A stretch of DNA of 64,000 nucleotides from Steromphala cineraria (lineage: Eukaryota > Mollusca > Gastropoda > Trochida > Trochidae): assembly GCA_916613615.1 (NCBI GenBank), contig OU744730.1, positions 27,836,882 through 27,900,881 of the forward strand, read 5' to 3'. The notes beneath the pieces are model-generated. The model was not told where the DNA came from. It did not search any database and saw only the letters and a list, made by a program, of their open reading frames with translations. Below are positions 49,300 through 62,322 of the stretch, piece after piece (the first letter of the stretch is position 1; each line of letters opens with the position of its first letter). The translations under genes were made by a program, and so were the position numbers.

Positions 49300-49367
49300 A
49301 AGTAAAAAATTGACTACGCGAGTTGGTTTTATATTGAAGTTGCAACACTTATTGAACGCCCCTCGTA
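48243..49367 (+). mobile_element. mariner transposon, left end missing
   Basis: The right end carries a typical mariner terminal repeat (complement CGAGGGGCGTTCAATAAGT, about 49336-49365) next to TA. No matching left repeat is found upstream of 48243, and the upstream noncoding part seems lost. Unit 1 lacks the element at the equivalent site (near 27300-27460). Confidence 0.85.
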
Positions 49368-50342
49368 TGTCCCCAACAGTAACTATGAAGGCGGTTATTT
49401 ATGGAGACATCTGCAAACCAATTCTTGTGAAAAAAGGGAATTCTAAACAAGATAGAATGAATTTTAAATTTTAAAAATATAACTCCACCTGTCATTATCA
49501 TCTTTGAAAAAAATTGCAAAAGAAATTGCACCATCCCCAAATTAAAAAAAAATTTTTTACACTTAATCAATGGGTGCTTCTCCATCAGTACAGCTGATCA
49601 TAAAGTTATTTAATTGACATTAAAACAAAATCCAAATTACATGATATTTGCTTTAAGATACGCTTGTAATTGAAGAAACGTTTGGAATGATGCTCTATTT
49701 ATATGACCATATCAGGGGGCCGTTGCACAAAACGATTTAACACTAAGGTTAACCTTAGTGCCATCCTTTAACAATGCACTAAGGCTACCTTAGTGACTTA
49801 AGTTCACCTTTGTGACCTTAAGCCATACATTCTCAATTAACAGGATATTTGCACAAGGAAACACTTGTACATGAACAAATATTTGTATATAGCTGTAGCT
49901 GCAGAGAAATGCTCATTACTGTTCAATCACAAGTTCAGTCATAACTTTTCTAATACCAACATGAAAAAGTTTATTCCATGCAAAAATATTTCCTTATAAG
50001 ACTTATTCACATATTTGTTCATGACAAAAGCTATAAATTCGGCCATATCATTTGTTGAATGTTTCTGTAAACACTCTATTTTAGTTTAGAAAATAAAGAG
50101 GCAAATAGTGTTCGACAAACTAGCACTCAGTAGTACTATACAAACTTCACAACATGATAAAAATGGCATCAAAACTATGCTAGCATTTGGGTTCAAATCA
50201 ACAACATGGATGTACATTCAAGTGATTTTATTTTCTGTGCAGATTACAGATGCAATTAAAAAAACTAATTCTGTGGTAATATATATCAGATAGTTGTTAT
50301 GCAGTTGTAACTTCAAGAAGTGATGTATTTTAATGTAGAATG
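49368..50342. other. 3' flank of a type A gene, noncoding, unit 2
   Basis: Matches 27460-28357 with about 10% difference plus one short insertion at 49714. No gene seen. Confidence 0.5.
49714..49821. mobile_element. Short dispersed repeat, unit 2 only
   Basis: About 108 bases opening AGGGGGCCGTTGCACAAAA and containing CTAAGG/CCTTAG short palindromes; absent from unit 1 at 27790. GGCCGTT(G/T)CACAAAA-type repeats occur in many marine animals, recalled from general knowledge. Confidence 0.6.
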
Positions 50343-51748
50343 CTACGGTATTGTACACATTGGAATGTCTAACTTTTTATGCAGCTTAAGATTGATGAAG
50401 CCAATATCAGTTCTTGAGTTCAGATTTACAGCAACCATTTGATTAGACACCGACATTACAAAGAGTGTATTATTATAGTATATCAGTCCTTTATTACCCT
50501 TGGGGAATCTTCTTATAGCTTCAGTTTTGTTAATGCTTCCAAGGTTAATTCCCTTTATATAGATAGATTTAATGTAATACAATGTCTGTCCTTTGTCATC
50601 TAAACACATTCCACGGAAAGCAAGATTGGCTTTTATTCTTCTTATTATTGTACCATTGTAACTCATTTCAATAATGTATTTCATAAAGGCACAGAACAGT
50701 GTCTGTTTGAATGGATCAACTGAAACATCATTGCCAGCTGGAAGGTGTTTAAAGGTTCTAAGTGCGGACGGAGTTTTGAACCCAATGACTATCTTATACA
50801 TATAACAGGGTTTTCTGAAGTGACCATATTTTGTCATCTTGCCATGAATGAAGAATATAAATTTCCGTTCACTATCTACTGCAATAGCCTTTGGAGCGAA
50901 ACGTTTGATAATGATGTCATAAGATTTTCTCTTAAGATCATAAGAGGCTATTTCTGAAGAAGGGATCATTTTGGAAACGATAAGTTTCTTAATGGAATCC
51001 ATGTAAGTCATTGCGATTATACCAGTTACAATCTTCATTTTAGAATTTACTTTTGTCAGTTTTGGAAGATCAAGTAAAATAACATTCCGTTTCCTCATAT
51101 TAGGGATGAGCATCAGATGTCTTCGTCTATCTGGGAACTTCTCCTCTGCATTAATGTCTGGTCCATCTTTGTCTTCTTCATCTGTTTGTACACAATATTG
51201 TACACTTAATCCTGATAATGTGCAGTTAAATCATTGCAAGAATTTGAATTATTTACTCATCAATATTTACAGTGTACATCTAATAACTGATAACAAATAT
51301 CTACAAAGCAATAGAAGTAATTATGTCAAATGTATTTTGAACTACAACGTACCTTTCACTGTACGTCTTAGTGTAAGAAACTTGAAGAAGTTCTTTGTTG
51401 AAGGGTTGAGGGAGGAGATCTGAAAGAGGAATCAGTTTTTGTTTAAATTCTTATTATTTTTTCACAATATTCTATATGGTAATTGTTTTAACTTGGTATC
51501 TACTCTTTTTATTACTGTAAGGAAATATTTCTTACCATAGCAAAAGCAGATACAATGCCTTTATGTTTCGCTTTTGTTTCAAGTGTGCATTCACAACGCA
51601 ACGGTTCAAATTTGAATGAGGTGCATGCTGGGAGATGCGCACATAGATCTGAACATTTCATGTTGCCAGGAGCTTCTCCATTGGTAAATCTACCAACAGC
51701 CCACACTGAGAGGAACAGAAGTGGTATGTGAGAAACATCCATCACCAT
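50343..51748 (-). CDS. Secreted PAN-like/YWTD-propeller protein, type A, unit 2, intact
   Basis: Exons 51748-51536, 51419-51353 and 51181-50343 join to 372 residues, the same exon lengths as the unit 1 partner. Signal peptide (HIPLLFLSVWAVG core), Cys module KCSDLC..PAC..CEC, exon 2 ending at a GTACGT donor, and a propeller with AIAVDSERKFIFFI, VSVDPFKQTLFCAF, MCLDDKGQTLYYI and GLIYYNNTLFVMS, ending MCTIP. Exon 1 differs from its partner at six bases, all six changing an amino acid. The propeller differs at roughly 15% of residues, clustered in the last third. All Cys of the N-terminal module are kept. Function unknown. Confidence 0.85.
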
Positions 51749-54621
51749 GCTGAAAATATGAGTAGAAATGATTTAAGAATGAAGGAGAATAAATCTTGTA
51801 GGTATTTCAACAATGAAATCATGATAGTGTATTGTTTTTGAATACACTTAAGTTGATAAAGAAGATTATGTCACTCACTGTAAGGTGTTATAAGGTGAAT
51901 GAAGATCAAACAAAGTTTATGTATTTTTTCTATTGTTATGTAGAATATTAAAAAATAAATAAAACCTTCACTAGAGAATAAAATGAATGTTCTCAGCTCA
52001 ACACATGCACAATTGTCTTTGTTAGAGGATATATGACCAGAAGCGTTTAATTATCTGTAGGCAGTGATATATTGTAAATCAATGGAAACTGATGAAGATC
52101 TCTTGGGAACGCCTTCTGATTTTGTTTCTCACATAATTTGAGGGTTTGTCATTTAATATGATACAAAAATTAGTTAGGTTGTTTGTTATACAAAAACAAT
52201 CTTCATTTAACACATTATTTCTTCAAATGACAGTTTCCCCCAAAACATTAGTGAAAATTTTAATATTTTTTGTAGTTTGATAGGTAAAATTAATAGAAAT
52301 TATATATGATAAACCAATAAATAATGTTGACAAGCCACCCTCCCCCGGGCTGATTGAAGTTGAATGATCACTTAAAGCATATTTGTTTATATACTGATTG
52401 TGTGAATAATGTTGTACACGTACAATCTACATGCCAATAAAGTCATATCATTGTGGTAAACTCTGAAAAAAAGAAAAGTTTGAATGTGTTTAAGATTTAT
52501 ATTTTTCTTAAAATCCACACCCTTTTGTGACCCAAAAAGACACAGTACAGATTAGCCTATATAGTTTTGTGTAATACACCAATAACTAATGTGATTCGAA
52601 GATAAGGCAATAGTTATCAATCGGGAACGAATTTAGGTGACGCAATGTTCAGATATTATTAAAGCAATTATCATTGACTAAAACTCATCTTTCTTTTTTT
52701 TTGTTAAAGGAAATATATATTGACATTCTATCATTTGCAGATTAAAAGTCAGATTTATGGCAAATCCGTCATGTAAAACGTGTTAAGTGTAGACCCTCCC
52801 GGCCCTGGTTGCAGACGAATGATGCCAATGGTTTTCTTGCTGCTCTCTGGCAAAAAATCAGACCACCAAGGCAGCAGTGCTCAGAATTCTGAGGTTCGCT
52901 TTGGAGGGACAATATTTTGACAAAATTCCGGCACAATATTCAAGTTAACAATATCATATTCCATAGATGGTTTATTATTGCCCTCAGTGTTGTATAAGTT
53001 ATATGCCTTTTCAACTATTATATACTATGAGTATCATCTTTAAGTATGTAATAGGACAAGATGAGACATATTGTTTCTCGTTTGAATGAATTAGAGTGAA
53101 ACTAATTTCTTCATGGTGCAATGCGAATGTATTAAGGGAGATAAGTAGCCTATAGGTGTCATTGTTTAGGTATATAAGTGGAGGGAGTTTCGACTGTCGT
53201 CTCTCTCGCTCTTGACACGACAGAGATCATACTGTTAACTTTAACCGTTTTTTCGATTAATGTATATATTTAATTCATTCCTATTTAAATATTTCACATT
53301 TTGTTTTATGTTGCAGGTGAGGATTTGTTTCTCCTTGATGATGTAACAAGCCTGTTCTTTGACAGTGAGCATGGTTTGCTGCCTGGAGTAAAATGTTCTC
53401 GGCTTGAATCTTGAATTCAATGTTTCAAAGTCTGGTATGCAGAGTTGATTTGATCGCTGATATACTACTGCTTATGGTGTGGCTGTAGAGCCTTTATAAT
53501 ACTATAAAGATGTTTAATTCTTTCATCAACAAGCTGTTGTATTTACAGATTTGTATTTAGGTTGCCTTTAGAATACTTGCATATTGCTGTTGAAGCAATG
53601 CAGTTTACATATGGGTATTGTATACTATAAACTTCCTAGTATGAACTAAGCATTGGTTGGAAGGGCACCACATTTCCAGAGTTTTTTCTCATGAATGGGT
53701 TGTTATCTCTGGTTTAGGTGACGGGCTAGTTCTATTCACTGTGATGCTGTTGCATATTGTATTTTTATGTGTTGTAGGAGGTTTTACGATGGATTTGTAT
53801 TTATTTTTGGAATGTGTTTTTGATATTGAAATACATCTGCTATATGTCGCCATACAGCCGTTCCAATGTTCTGAATGTGTTGTGTTTTAATTTGGAATTA
53901 GCTCCGGGGTGAAGGAGAAGAGTTTTTTTCTTTAGAATGTGGTTAGGATAAAAAATGCGAAGTAGTAGAAATCTTATTTATTTACTTCTATTTCGAACTG
54001 ACATGAAGAAAGTTTTCATCAAAATTTTAAACTGAAATGTCCCCAAAACACCTCAAGATGTACAATTGTATGTGTCAGGCACAAAATAAAATAAAACCCC
54101 TCCTCGTTTTAAGTGAAAAATGTCATAACATTATATATCATGTAAAGATTCGGTAAAAATGTCCAATTGGACTCCAAATTCAGCGAATTCATAAAACATA
54201 TGCATAGTTTATGTTTAATGTTGCCATTATAGAATATGTTCAGCACGTATTCTATTGTAGTAGGTAACATTGAATTGAATGACAGACCTTACTAACAGGA
54301 AATCTGCATGAACTGTTGTCAGTTCCGTTATTTATTCCGCCAGTATTGACAGCATTCAATCGTTTAGCTTGGGATTTTTTTATTGCATTTGATAGATAAA
54401 GTGAATTGAACAAAATCCTAGCTTTTTCCTTTAAATTTCCGAAACAACAAAATATTGCAAGACAACAAATGAAAAAGAAACCACCATCTAAACAAATTAT
54501 AGGCACTCTGATTTCTCACTGTGACAATCAATAAGTATTTTGCAAATTTATGGTAGAATATTCCTTAAACTTTTATTGACTTGAACACATGTATATACAC
54601 ATGTATAATGTTCTGTATATG
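51749..54621. other. Intergenic DNA, unit 2
   Basis: Noncoding copy of 29771-32666, 2-3% different. Includes the TATATAAG plus hairpin site at 53171-53225. Confidence 0.45.
53171..53225 (+). promoter_or_regulatory. Possible core promoter with hairpin, unit 2 copy
   Basis: TATATAAG and the CTGTCGT/ACGACAG pairing arms are unchanged from unit 1. No gene is seen directly downstream on this strand. Confidence 0.3.
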
Positions 54622-56482
54622 TTATGGCACTGTACACATCAGCATCTTCCCAATTGTTTTCAGTTTAAGATCCACCGAGGGCATAACGACTCCTGAGTTC
54701 AGATGTACAGTGAGAATTTCATTAGACAGTGACAAAGCAAACAGTGTATTATTATAACAGATCAGCCCTTTACTGCTGCTATGCAAACTAAATGTACTTT
54801 CAACGTTGTTATCCTTTTCAAGATTAACCCCCTTTATAGACCTTTGATTGAAATAATAAAGTGTTTTTCCTTCATGATTCAAACACATGCCTTGAGTTGC
54901 ATACAATGCTTGTAAAGTCCTTTTCACTTTCCCATTGTAACTCATTTCATCAATTGTTTTGGTAAAGGCACAGAACAGTGTTTGTTTAGATTGGTCTACC
55001 AAATCCTCATGCCCAGGATTTTGCTTAAAGATTCTTATTTCAAATGGAATTTTTGAACGAATGGCCATCTTATACAAATATACTTTAAAGTGACGAGGCT
55101 TAAGCATCTTACCATGAATGAAAAATAACAAGTGTTGCTCTTCATCAATTGCAATAGCTTTTGGAGCAAATCCCTTAATGAGTTGTTCATGGGATCCTTT
55201 CTCAAGATCATAAGATATTACTGCTTTTGAGGGACTCTGTTTTGAAATGATAAGTCTTTTGATGGAGGACATGTATGTCATTGCCACAATACCAGGGAGA
55301 ATCTTCATTTTTGTTTCTTCTTTTATCAGACTGTGAAGATTAAGTAAGATAACTTTTCGTTTCCTCTTCTTGGGAATGATCATAAGATGTTCTCGTCTAT
55401 ATGGGAAGTTCTTCTTCGCATCAATGTCTGATGCCTCTTCTTCCTGGCCTGTTTAACGAAAATATTGTTCATTCTAAAACGTATATACTAGAGTCATTGA
55501 AATAAAATGAAGGAATTGGCTTATCAAGATTGACTCTTTCTTTAAAGGTGCATAAAATTTAAATCAAATATAAATATATTATATTAATAAAAATATATTG
55601 CTTATCCAGATTCATCTAAAGGTTTTAGATATAGGATGACTTCTTTGAGATAATTGCGCATCTCTGTTATTAACTATAACTGCTTTTCAGATTGACCAAG
55701 ATAGCGAACCAAGTACTCATATTTATCTATACATAAAACATTTCTTTGATCGAGGATTAGGCTAAAACAATATCAGCCTGTTAGATAACTCACCGCCAGC
55801 TACAATATCTTATATCATTAAATATGGTTAACGTTTGTCTGAAAAACATATCAGAGAAATGTTAGAAAACACGAGACTGCCTATCATTTTACATCGGCGC
55901 TATGAGCAGAAAGTATAGGGTATATTTTGCATCCAAAAATTATCATGAAAAAAAACACTTACTTTTAAACATTGATTTTCGTACACCAAGCATCGTTGAA
56001 CTATTCAAACATTTCGGTGCCTGATTCTGAATATGAATAAAACCAAATAAAAAAGTTTTCATTATCATCATCTTCATCATCATCATCATTATATTATTTA
56101 TATTATATTTATTATTTATATTTATATTAGTATTATTATTATTATCATTATTATTATATAGTATTTTTCCGAACCTGTAAAACGTTGTTTTTTTTATCTA
56201 TGTAGAACAGAATCTTATAAATATAAGATGGAAAATGCTATAAAGGAGATAGTTTACTAGAAATTAAAGTCAGTTTAACAGTTTGCTTACACCTCTTTCT
56301 ATTGGCATCAAACTACAGGACAGATAAACTGAATCAAAGATGAAGAAACAGCTTGCTTCTTGCTTGTTACAGAGTTCATCACACATTTTTGGTCCAAATG
56401 GTTTTCTATTAAGCAGGACAGCACCGTCAACAACTGGGGAAAAGAGGACATAGACAAAAGCTAAGAACGGTTTACGAATCAT
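54622..56482 (-). CDS. Chimeric family gene: type B N-terminal exons plus type A propeller, unit 2, intact
   Basis: Exons 56482-56291, 56026-55963 and 55448-54622 (192, 64 and 827 nt) give 360 residues, the same lengths as in unit 1. The N-terminal module keeps CDELC, but the CC pair of unit 1 is SC here. The propeller ends MLMCTVP. Seven residue changes separate the two first exons and seven the two propeller exons, against two silent changes in each. Keeping the open frame and all splice sites in both units argues that the mixed exon set is the one in use. Confidence 0.75.
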
Positions 56483-57429
56483 CCTGATTTCACAATGTCT
56501 GCCTCAAATTGTGGTGAGTGGACACTCACTTACAAAATCAACAAAATATCGATTGTGAATAGGAAACACTAAACTCTTTTCATCTATTCTCCTTAACGTT
56601 TCAAAAACACAATATTCAATATATTTGCCTCCCTTACAATATGTCAAATAGATTATCCATAGTGTTTCAGGACAAATTCCCACGGGAACAAAAAGTTGCG
56701 ATATCAAGGTAGATATTGTTTGATTTCATCTGAAAGTAGCAAATATCTCTGAAAAAACTAGGCTATATATCTTAATCACAAATTTGATAATAGCTTTTGT
56801 TTTACAAAATGGAATTGTATACTTGTATACAAAAACATATGCATACATGGTTGTCGTATATATTGCTTGATTATACCCTTTTGACAATTTCTTTCTGATC
56901 AATAAAACATATTTTCTTAAAGGTCTGCATCAACAATCAATAATGGATAACAAAATCTTATTCTATATCGGAAGAATTTACTAAGTTATGGATTTGTCCT
57001 GATATCTAAAATACCCATACATGTATTTCCTTAGATATGGCCCCTAGAATTGAAAATCCCAATCTTTTAATGAAGGAAATTTTTTTGCTTTTTAAGGTCG
57101 AAATATTGTGAGTGATCTACATGTATTATCAACAAAAAAATTCATATCATATCCTCTTATTTGAATGTTGATAACACAATTGTCAAAATCAATCAAATTC
57201 AGTGTGATTAATTGTATCTGCTTTTCAAATTGACTAACACAGCAAACCCACTACTCTCATTTATTCTATACAAAGAATTTCTTCGACAGCGGATTAAGCT
57301 GGGGAGAGCCTTTTCTAAAACAATCACAACCTGTAATATAACCAATTTATTGTATCAGTAAATATGGTTAACATTTATCTGAGAAAATATCAGAAGAATA
57401 TGAGAAACCTTTTTTGTAATATAACTCAC

Positions 57430-57725
57430 GTTTTACCACATGGGTTAGGAATTGGAAGAAACTCTTCAATGAAGGATTTAAGGAGACACTTTTAAAAAGA
57501 CAGGTGAATAATATCATGCAATAATCGCCTTCCTTTTACACTCTCAACAATGATTATGTTATATCTGAATGTTCTTTAGTTTTCCCAAACATTTTAAGGT
57601 AAACAAGAAAAAAATACTTACCATATCTAAAGCAGAAACAATTTTTTCTTTTTGTGTTGATGCTTCAAGTGTGCATTCACAACGTTCACAAGGTTCATTT
57701 CTAATCGAGATGCATGCTGGGAGCT
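57430..57725 (-). pseudogene. Relic type A exons 1 and 2, unit 2
   Basis: About 57725-57622 is the truncated exon 1 with donor ATG|GTAAGT; 57490-57430 is exon 2 (SLNPSLKSFFQFLTHVVK, donor GTGAGT). Unlike unit 1, this exon 2 keeps the bases before the donor and the expected end phase, but its acceptor AG is shifted (AAAAG). Exon 1 still lacks its signal peptide and first Cys pair. Confidence 0.6.
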
Positions 57726-57846
57726 ATATTTGCATTTAAAAAGTGAATATAAAAGTAAATATGGGATGTTTGAGGTACATGAAATCGACCTTTGTTCATA
57801 TATACATGTTCTTTATAGGAAATTTCTAAGAGAACATAGAGAAATA

Positions 57847-58110
57847 TTCAACCAACCCATATGACAATATAATTTACTCTTAAAGCATTTAGTTTATTCT
57901 GTACATTTTGATTGCGTCATTGCTTGCAAATGCCATTGTTCCGTCATCAAATTCAAGCGACACATGTTGGAGTTTCCCGAATTTTACCATCAGAAAGAAT
58001 TCCGTGCGTAATTGAAATATAGTTTCATGTTCGTGAACTGCTGTTAAATTATTGTACATAGATGACCCAATGCATGTTTGATGATAATAGGAACCATTTT
58101 TATGAATATA
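57847..58110. repeat. Conserved noncoding segment, third copy
   Basis: Unit 2 copy of 35884-36150; also related to 10738-11005 in type B intron 1. Confidence 0.5.
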
Positions 58111-58354
58111 TTAAACCTGTGTGTACACGAGCCAATAGAGTTGTACTGTCCGAACTTAGATCAAAACTGTCCAAACCCAAAGCGAGTTGCTATACATAAC
58201 TAAACCTCTTATTTTCAGGTAATCTACAATCACTTTTGCAAATTTTTATAATAAACATGTAGAAAACATTATTGTTAATATTATAGTTTGCTTAAAATAA
58301 CTTTCTTTAGATAATATTTAACAAAGCAGTCATTGAAAATATTTGTATCTGAAC

Positions 58355-58785
58355 ACTGTCCAAACCTCGGCCAGTTTGCCTTAAACATGCATGCTTTTGG
58401 TAGTAGTTATGCTTCAGGTAGTTACAAATTTACATTACTAGTACTTTGGTTTTGAGCATAACTTTTAAAAATTGATGTAACTGTAACATTCTTTATAAAA
58501 TGACATTCAAATAAGATCGCCCTATTAATCAATCAAACTTTTTCTACATATACTTTTATTAAAATGTTTAGTTATATTAAAATGTATACACCCTTCATAA
58601 AATTCTTGAAGGAATTGTTTATGTTAAATCTTTAACTATTCTCCTTTCTAAAGGATACTGAACTCATTGTATTCAATATTCTTTGTAAAATATGGTAAAC
58701 CTTTGACATATTAGCATAATCAATTATAGCTATAAATTATCTCTTTTATTCTCTTTCAGTTCGTTTCTCACCCTTTATGAGATAC
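58355..58785. other. 430-bp segment present only in unit 2
   Basis: Unit 1 goes directly from CTGAACA to TAATTGATAAGG near 36395; unit 2 has about 430 extra bases. ACAT lies at both edges, so a deletion in unit 1 through short homology is more likely than an insertion here. No gene seen inside. Confidence 0.6.
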
Positions 58786-60585
58786 ATAATTGATAAGGCA
58801 GATCAATTAATGTGATTAATTGTGGAACAAAAACTGTATTTATTTGTTAATCTTATCTTTTAAGAAATGATAAAGTTAACTTTGGCATTGGTGGAGACGT
58901 TTTGTAAGATTTTCAATTTCCTTAAATCTAAACCAAACCATCAATTGCCGTTGCTGATGAACTAATTTTCAGTTTCGTAAACAAAATGTCATTTACCTCT
59001 TCAGATTCAAAATCCCAATGAAGACATTAATAAATGAAATAAATTAATGTCGTTCTTAACATTAATTTATCTGGAAATTTTGAAATAATGATCTTTTATT
59101 AGGAAAATTCAATTATGTCAATGACCTACACATCGTGATTGTCAAACGAATCTATACTTTTTACTGAAAATTGAAAAACTGCATTTCTGACAACCGAAAT
59201 TAAGTAACCATATTCAAATTATATCTAAATTGAAGAGCCTGTTATAAAATAATGGAATTGTTTTATTTAATATGCTTTTATTACATGTTTTCGGAAAATA
59301 ATATGATTTGCTGACAATCTGACGACTAAAATCTGCATCTGCATCTACTAATAAAACAGCAATGATATCTTGTCTGTGAGAAATATGTAGCAATCAAATG
59401 TATCAATAAATAAGTTTTCCACCTTAAATGGTGAGAAAAACGTTAAAAGTATAAGACATATCTGCACATACACCAGTTTTTTTTTTTTTTATTCATTATT
59501 GAAGACTTCGGCTGTCAAAATTCATCTTGATATTGTGACAATGATACTATAATAAAATTACATGTCGTGAGAACGTTATTTTTCCACAATTATTTATTCA
59601 AATTATATTGACTTTGTCAGCAGGTTTCTTTTTTTACTAAAACTATTCCAGCGAGAAGAAGATGTTTCCTTTTTTATAAACCTTCTATAGCTATCTAAAG
59701 TGCTGTGTGCAAGTGACTTTTAAAATGTATTGACATTCTTTACAATTTAAATCCTGTCTTATTACACATTGTGCAAGTAGCTATTAACAGGTTTTGAAAG
59801 TCAGTAAGATCTAAACTTTGTATTGCACATTTTAGATCTACAAAGCAAAGAAAGCTACATGTACAAAGACTATTAATTACAATATTCCATGGCTTGGTGT
59901 ATTGTTAGTTTTTTTCATTATAATATATTTCGTTACATAGTCGTTTAGCTTTGTTGTTAATAACCTAAATTGTTCCTCAAATCTTTAATTGTCAAAAGAA
60001 AAAAAACAAAGAAAATTTATAATTTATTTATATTCACTTTCAAAAGATTGCTGTATCTGTAGATTTATAAACATTTGGATTAAAATTGAATATTACCATG
60101 TTATTCAACTTAAACAAAACTGCTGTTGAGTTGATGATATATATGAAATGCTAACAATGGTACGTATCACAAATTAATTTTATCATTTGAACGACATGAT
60201 TTTTCAACTAAATCAAAACAGACTTTTTACACCTCAAACACGATCAAATTCTATCAATCACACACATTTATATTAAAGAGTTAAAATCTTATCTAAGCTC
60301 AAATATACTGTATCTCATGTTTGACTTTGTCTATCTTTAAAGTCTTGATTAACATTATATCGCAATAGTTTGAACTGGATATGTCAAAGAATTACTTTTT
60401 TTACTTTTACCGAATATTGCAAAATAAATTGTGAAATTAACTTTTATGCATTTTTTTCATGTTATCATGATCAACATTTTACAATACCTAAAGATATAGA
60501 AATAAAGACTTATTTTTCGGGCAACATAAATAATGATAGACATATATAAACTTGTCATTGCCATTGAGCTTTGATTCGATTATAC
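58786..60585. other. AT-rich intergenic DNA, unit 2
   Basis: Noncoding copy of 36396-38119 with scattered small indels. Confidence 0.5.
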
Positions 60586-60758
60586 TTAAAGGGGCAGTAG
60601 CACGTTTTAGAGGGAATATAAGGTGATGTCAGGAAAATGAAAATTAATGGTTCTAATTGAAAGACAATGTCAAAATAATACATTGAGCACTAACTTGCAA
60701 TTATCAGTGAAAAATGTAGAATATAAAATTATCAAAAAACGTGCTACTGCCCCTTTAA
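60586..60758. mobile_element. Deleted AAAGGGGCAGTAG element, unit 2 copy
   Basis: Same short element as 38120-38294, with both inverted ends intact. Confidence 0.75.
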
Positions 60759-61133
60759 GATCAATTTGAAGTTTAATTGATTTAATCAAATATCAGATAT
60801 GGGTTTTGTATTTATTGGTAATTCAACACCAGAAATTATTCAATATTTATTCAAACAAAGTTTGTGTGCTGGGTGAGAAATAATGTAATGCCCCTTAGCT
60901 TTTGCAAACCATGATCACGAGTAAATTCAATCTAAAGAGCTTATAGTTCTAAACTTCTGGCTAATTAACCTGTTCAATGATTTCCACGGAAGAACTGCCG
61001 AAACGGTCCCGATCCTGTTGGTTCCCAGACATATTGTTCTGCAATTTGCTGGTATGAGACAAGCCTTTTTCCTCATGTGATGACATTTCTGCATTTGCGA
61101 GGTCCATGATGGTGTGTCATAAATGACTTCATA

Positions 61134-62100
61134 TTTAAAGGGGCAGTAGCACGTTTTTGACAATTTTATATTTTCACTTTTTATCACTTGAAATTGCAAG
61201 CTAATGATAAATGTATTATTTTGACAGTATAAAATATTTCATTACACAAGCCAATTATCAATGGTCAGAGGACAAAGTATGAAGATTCACAAAAAAACCC
61301 ATTTGCGGCCATTTTGGGTGAACACCTTAAAGTTCACATAACCACAAACATATTTCAGTATTTTCTTTGGAAAATAGAAAGTCTGATTACAATATTGTAT
61401 AGTGCGTTAAAGGTCGCTACTCAAATATGTTTAGTTTGGTAATGAAAGCCGTTTTTGAAAGCCACTTTTGATGGGCCGCTTAGACCTATCTGACAACAAA
61501 CAAGTGAATGCATGACTGGTCACGCCCCCATTTTGTGACGTCATAAACAGAATCAGCCTCGTTATCTATACATCAATCGTAACAATAACACAGTAAAAAC
61601 AACTAATAATTAACGATTTTTAGGAAATGTTTTCCACTCAGATAAATCATTTGACGACGTAACACTACAAAGCATTTGGTGTAAAAAAGATATCCACATC
61701 AATGGTAATTAAACAATTATTTAGGCTGTATTTCAGTTGAAATAATGATGCGTTACTCTGTATAGTCTGTTTATTACGTCACACCAGCGCGAGTTTTATG
61801 GCCCCTAACCCAGGTGGGTTTTTCACAGCCGATAATTACGCTGTCTAAATGAAAGGCTAATAAAAGGTGTTTATTGGACAAATTAAAAAAATTAAGTCCA
61901 GCTTTGGTAAGGTAGAGGTTAGTTGATGTTTAAATTCATTTTATGTAAGAAAAAGCAATCGCATTGCTAAACTTTACGTTATATTTTTGTATTATTACTG
62001 CTCCATTTAGTTTAAATACATTGTTTTTCAATTGGAATCATTAATTTTCAATTTCAATCACCTTATATTCCCCCTAAAAACGTGCTACTTCCCCTTTAAA
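61134..62100. mobile_element. Full AAAGGGGCAGTAG element interrupted by an insertion, unit 2
   Basis: The left part (61134-61331) and right part (61930-62100) together match 38612-38975. The right terminal repeat has a CTGCCCC to CTTCCCC change. Confidence 0.75.
61332..61929. mobile_element. 598-bp insertion inside the short element, unit 2 only
   Basis: Flanked by TTAAA on both sides (61327-61331 and 61930-61934), which appears once in unit 1. The ends show only weak inverted similarity. Inside are TGACGTCA near 61540 and two further TTACGTCA/GACGTAAC-like sites. No transposase. Confidence 0.65.
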
Positions 62101-62322
62101 GGCAGTTTTCGAAACGATTTATACATTTATACAGGACTAATTTTCATTCAGGGACAGTTAAGACCAAGGAGCTGGATAGAACTGTTTTTGTAATCCATTT
62201 ACTTAATAATCTAGGTGTCTCTCATGGGAATTCTAACGAACGCTGCTTTCTGAGTTAAGAAGCAATATTGGCAGCATTTCCTTCATTTTGAATAAAAAGA
62301 CTAATTCTCCATTCTTGCGTTC

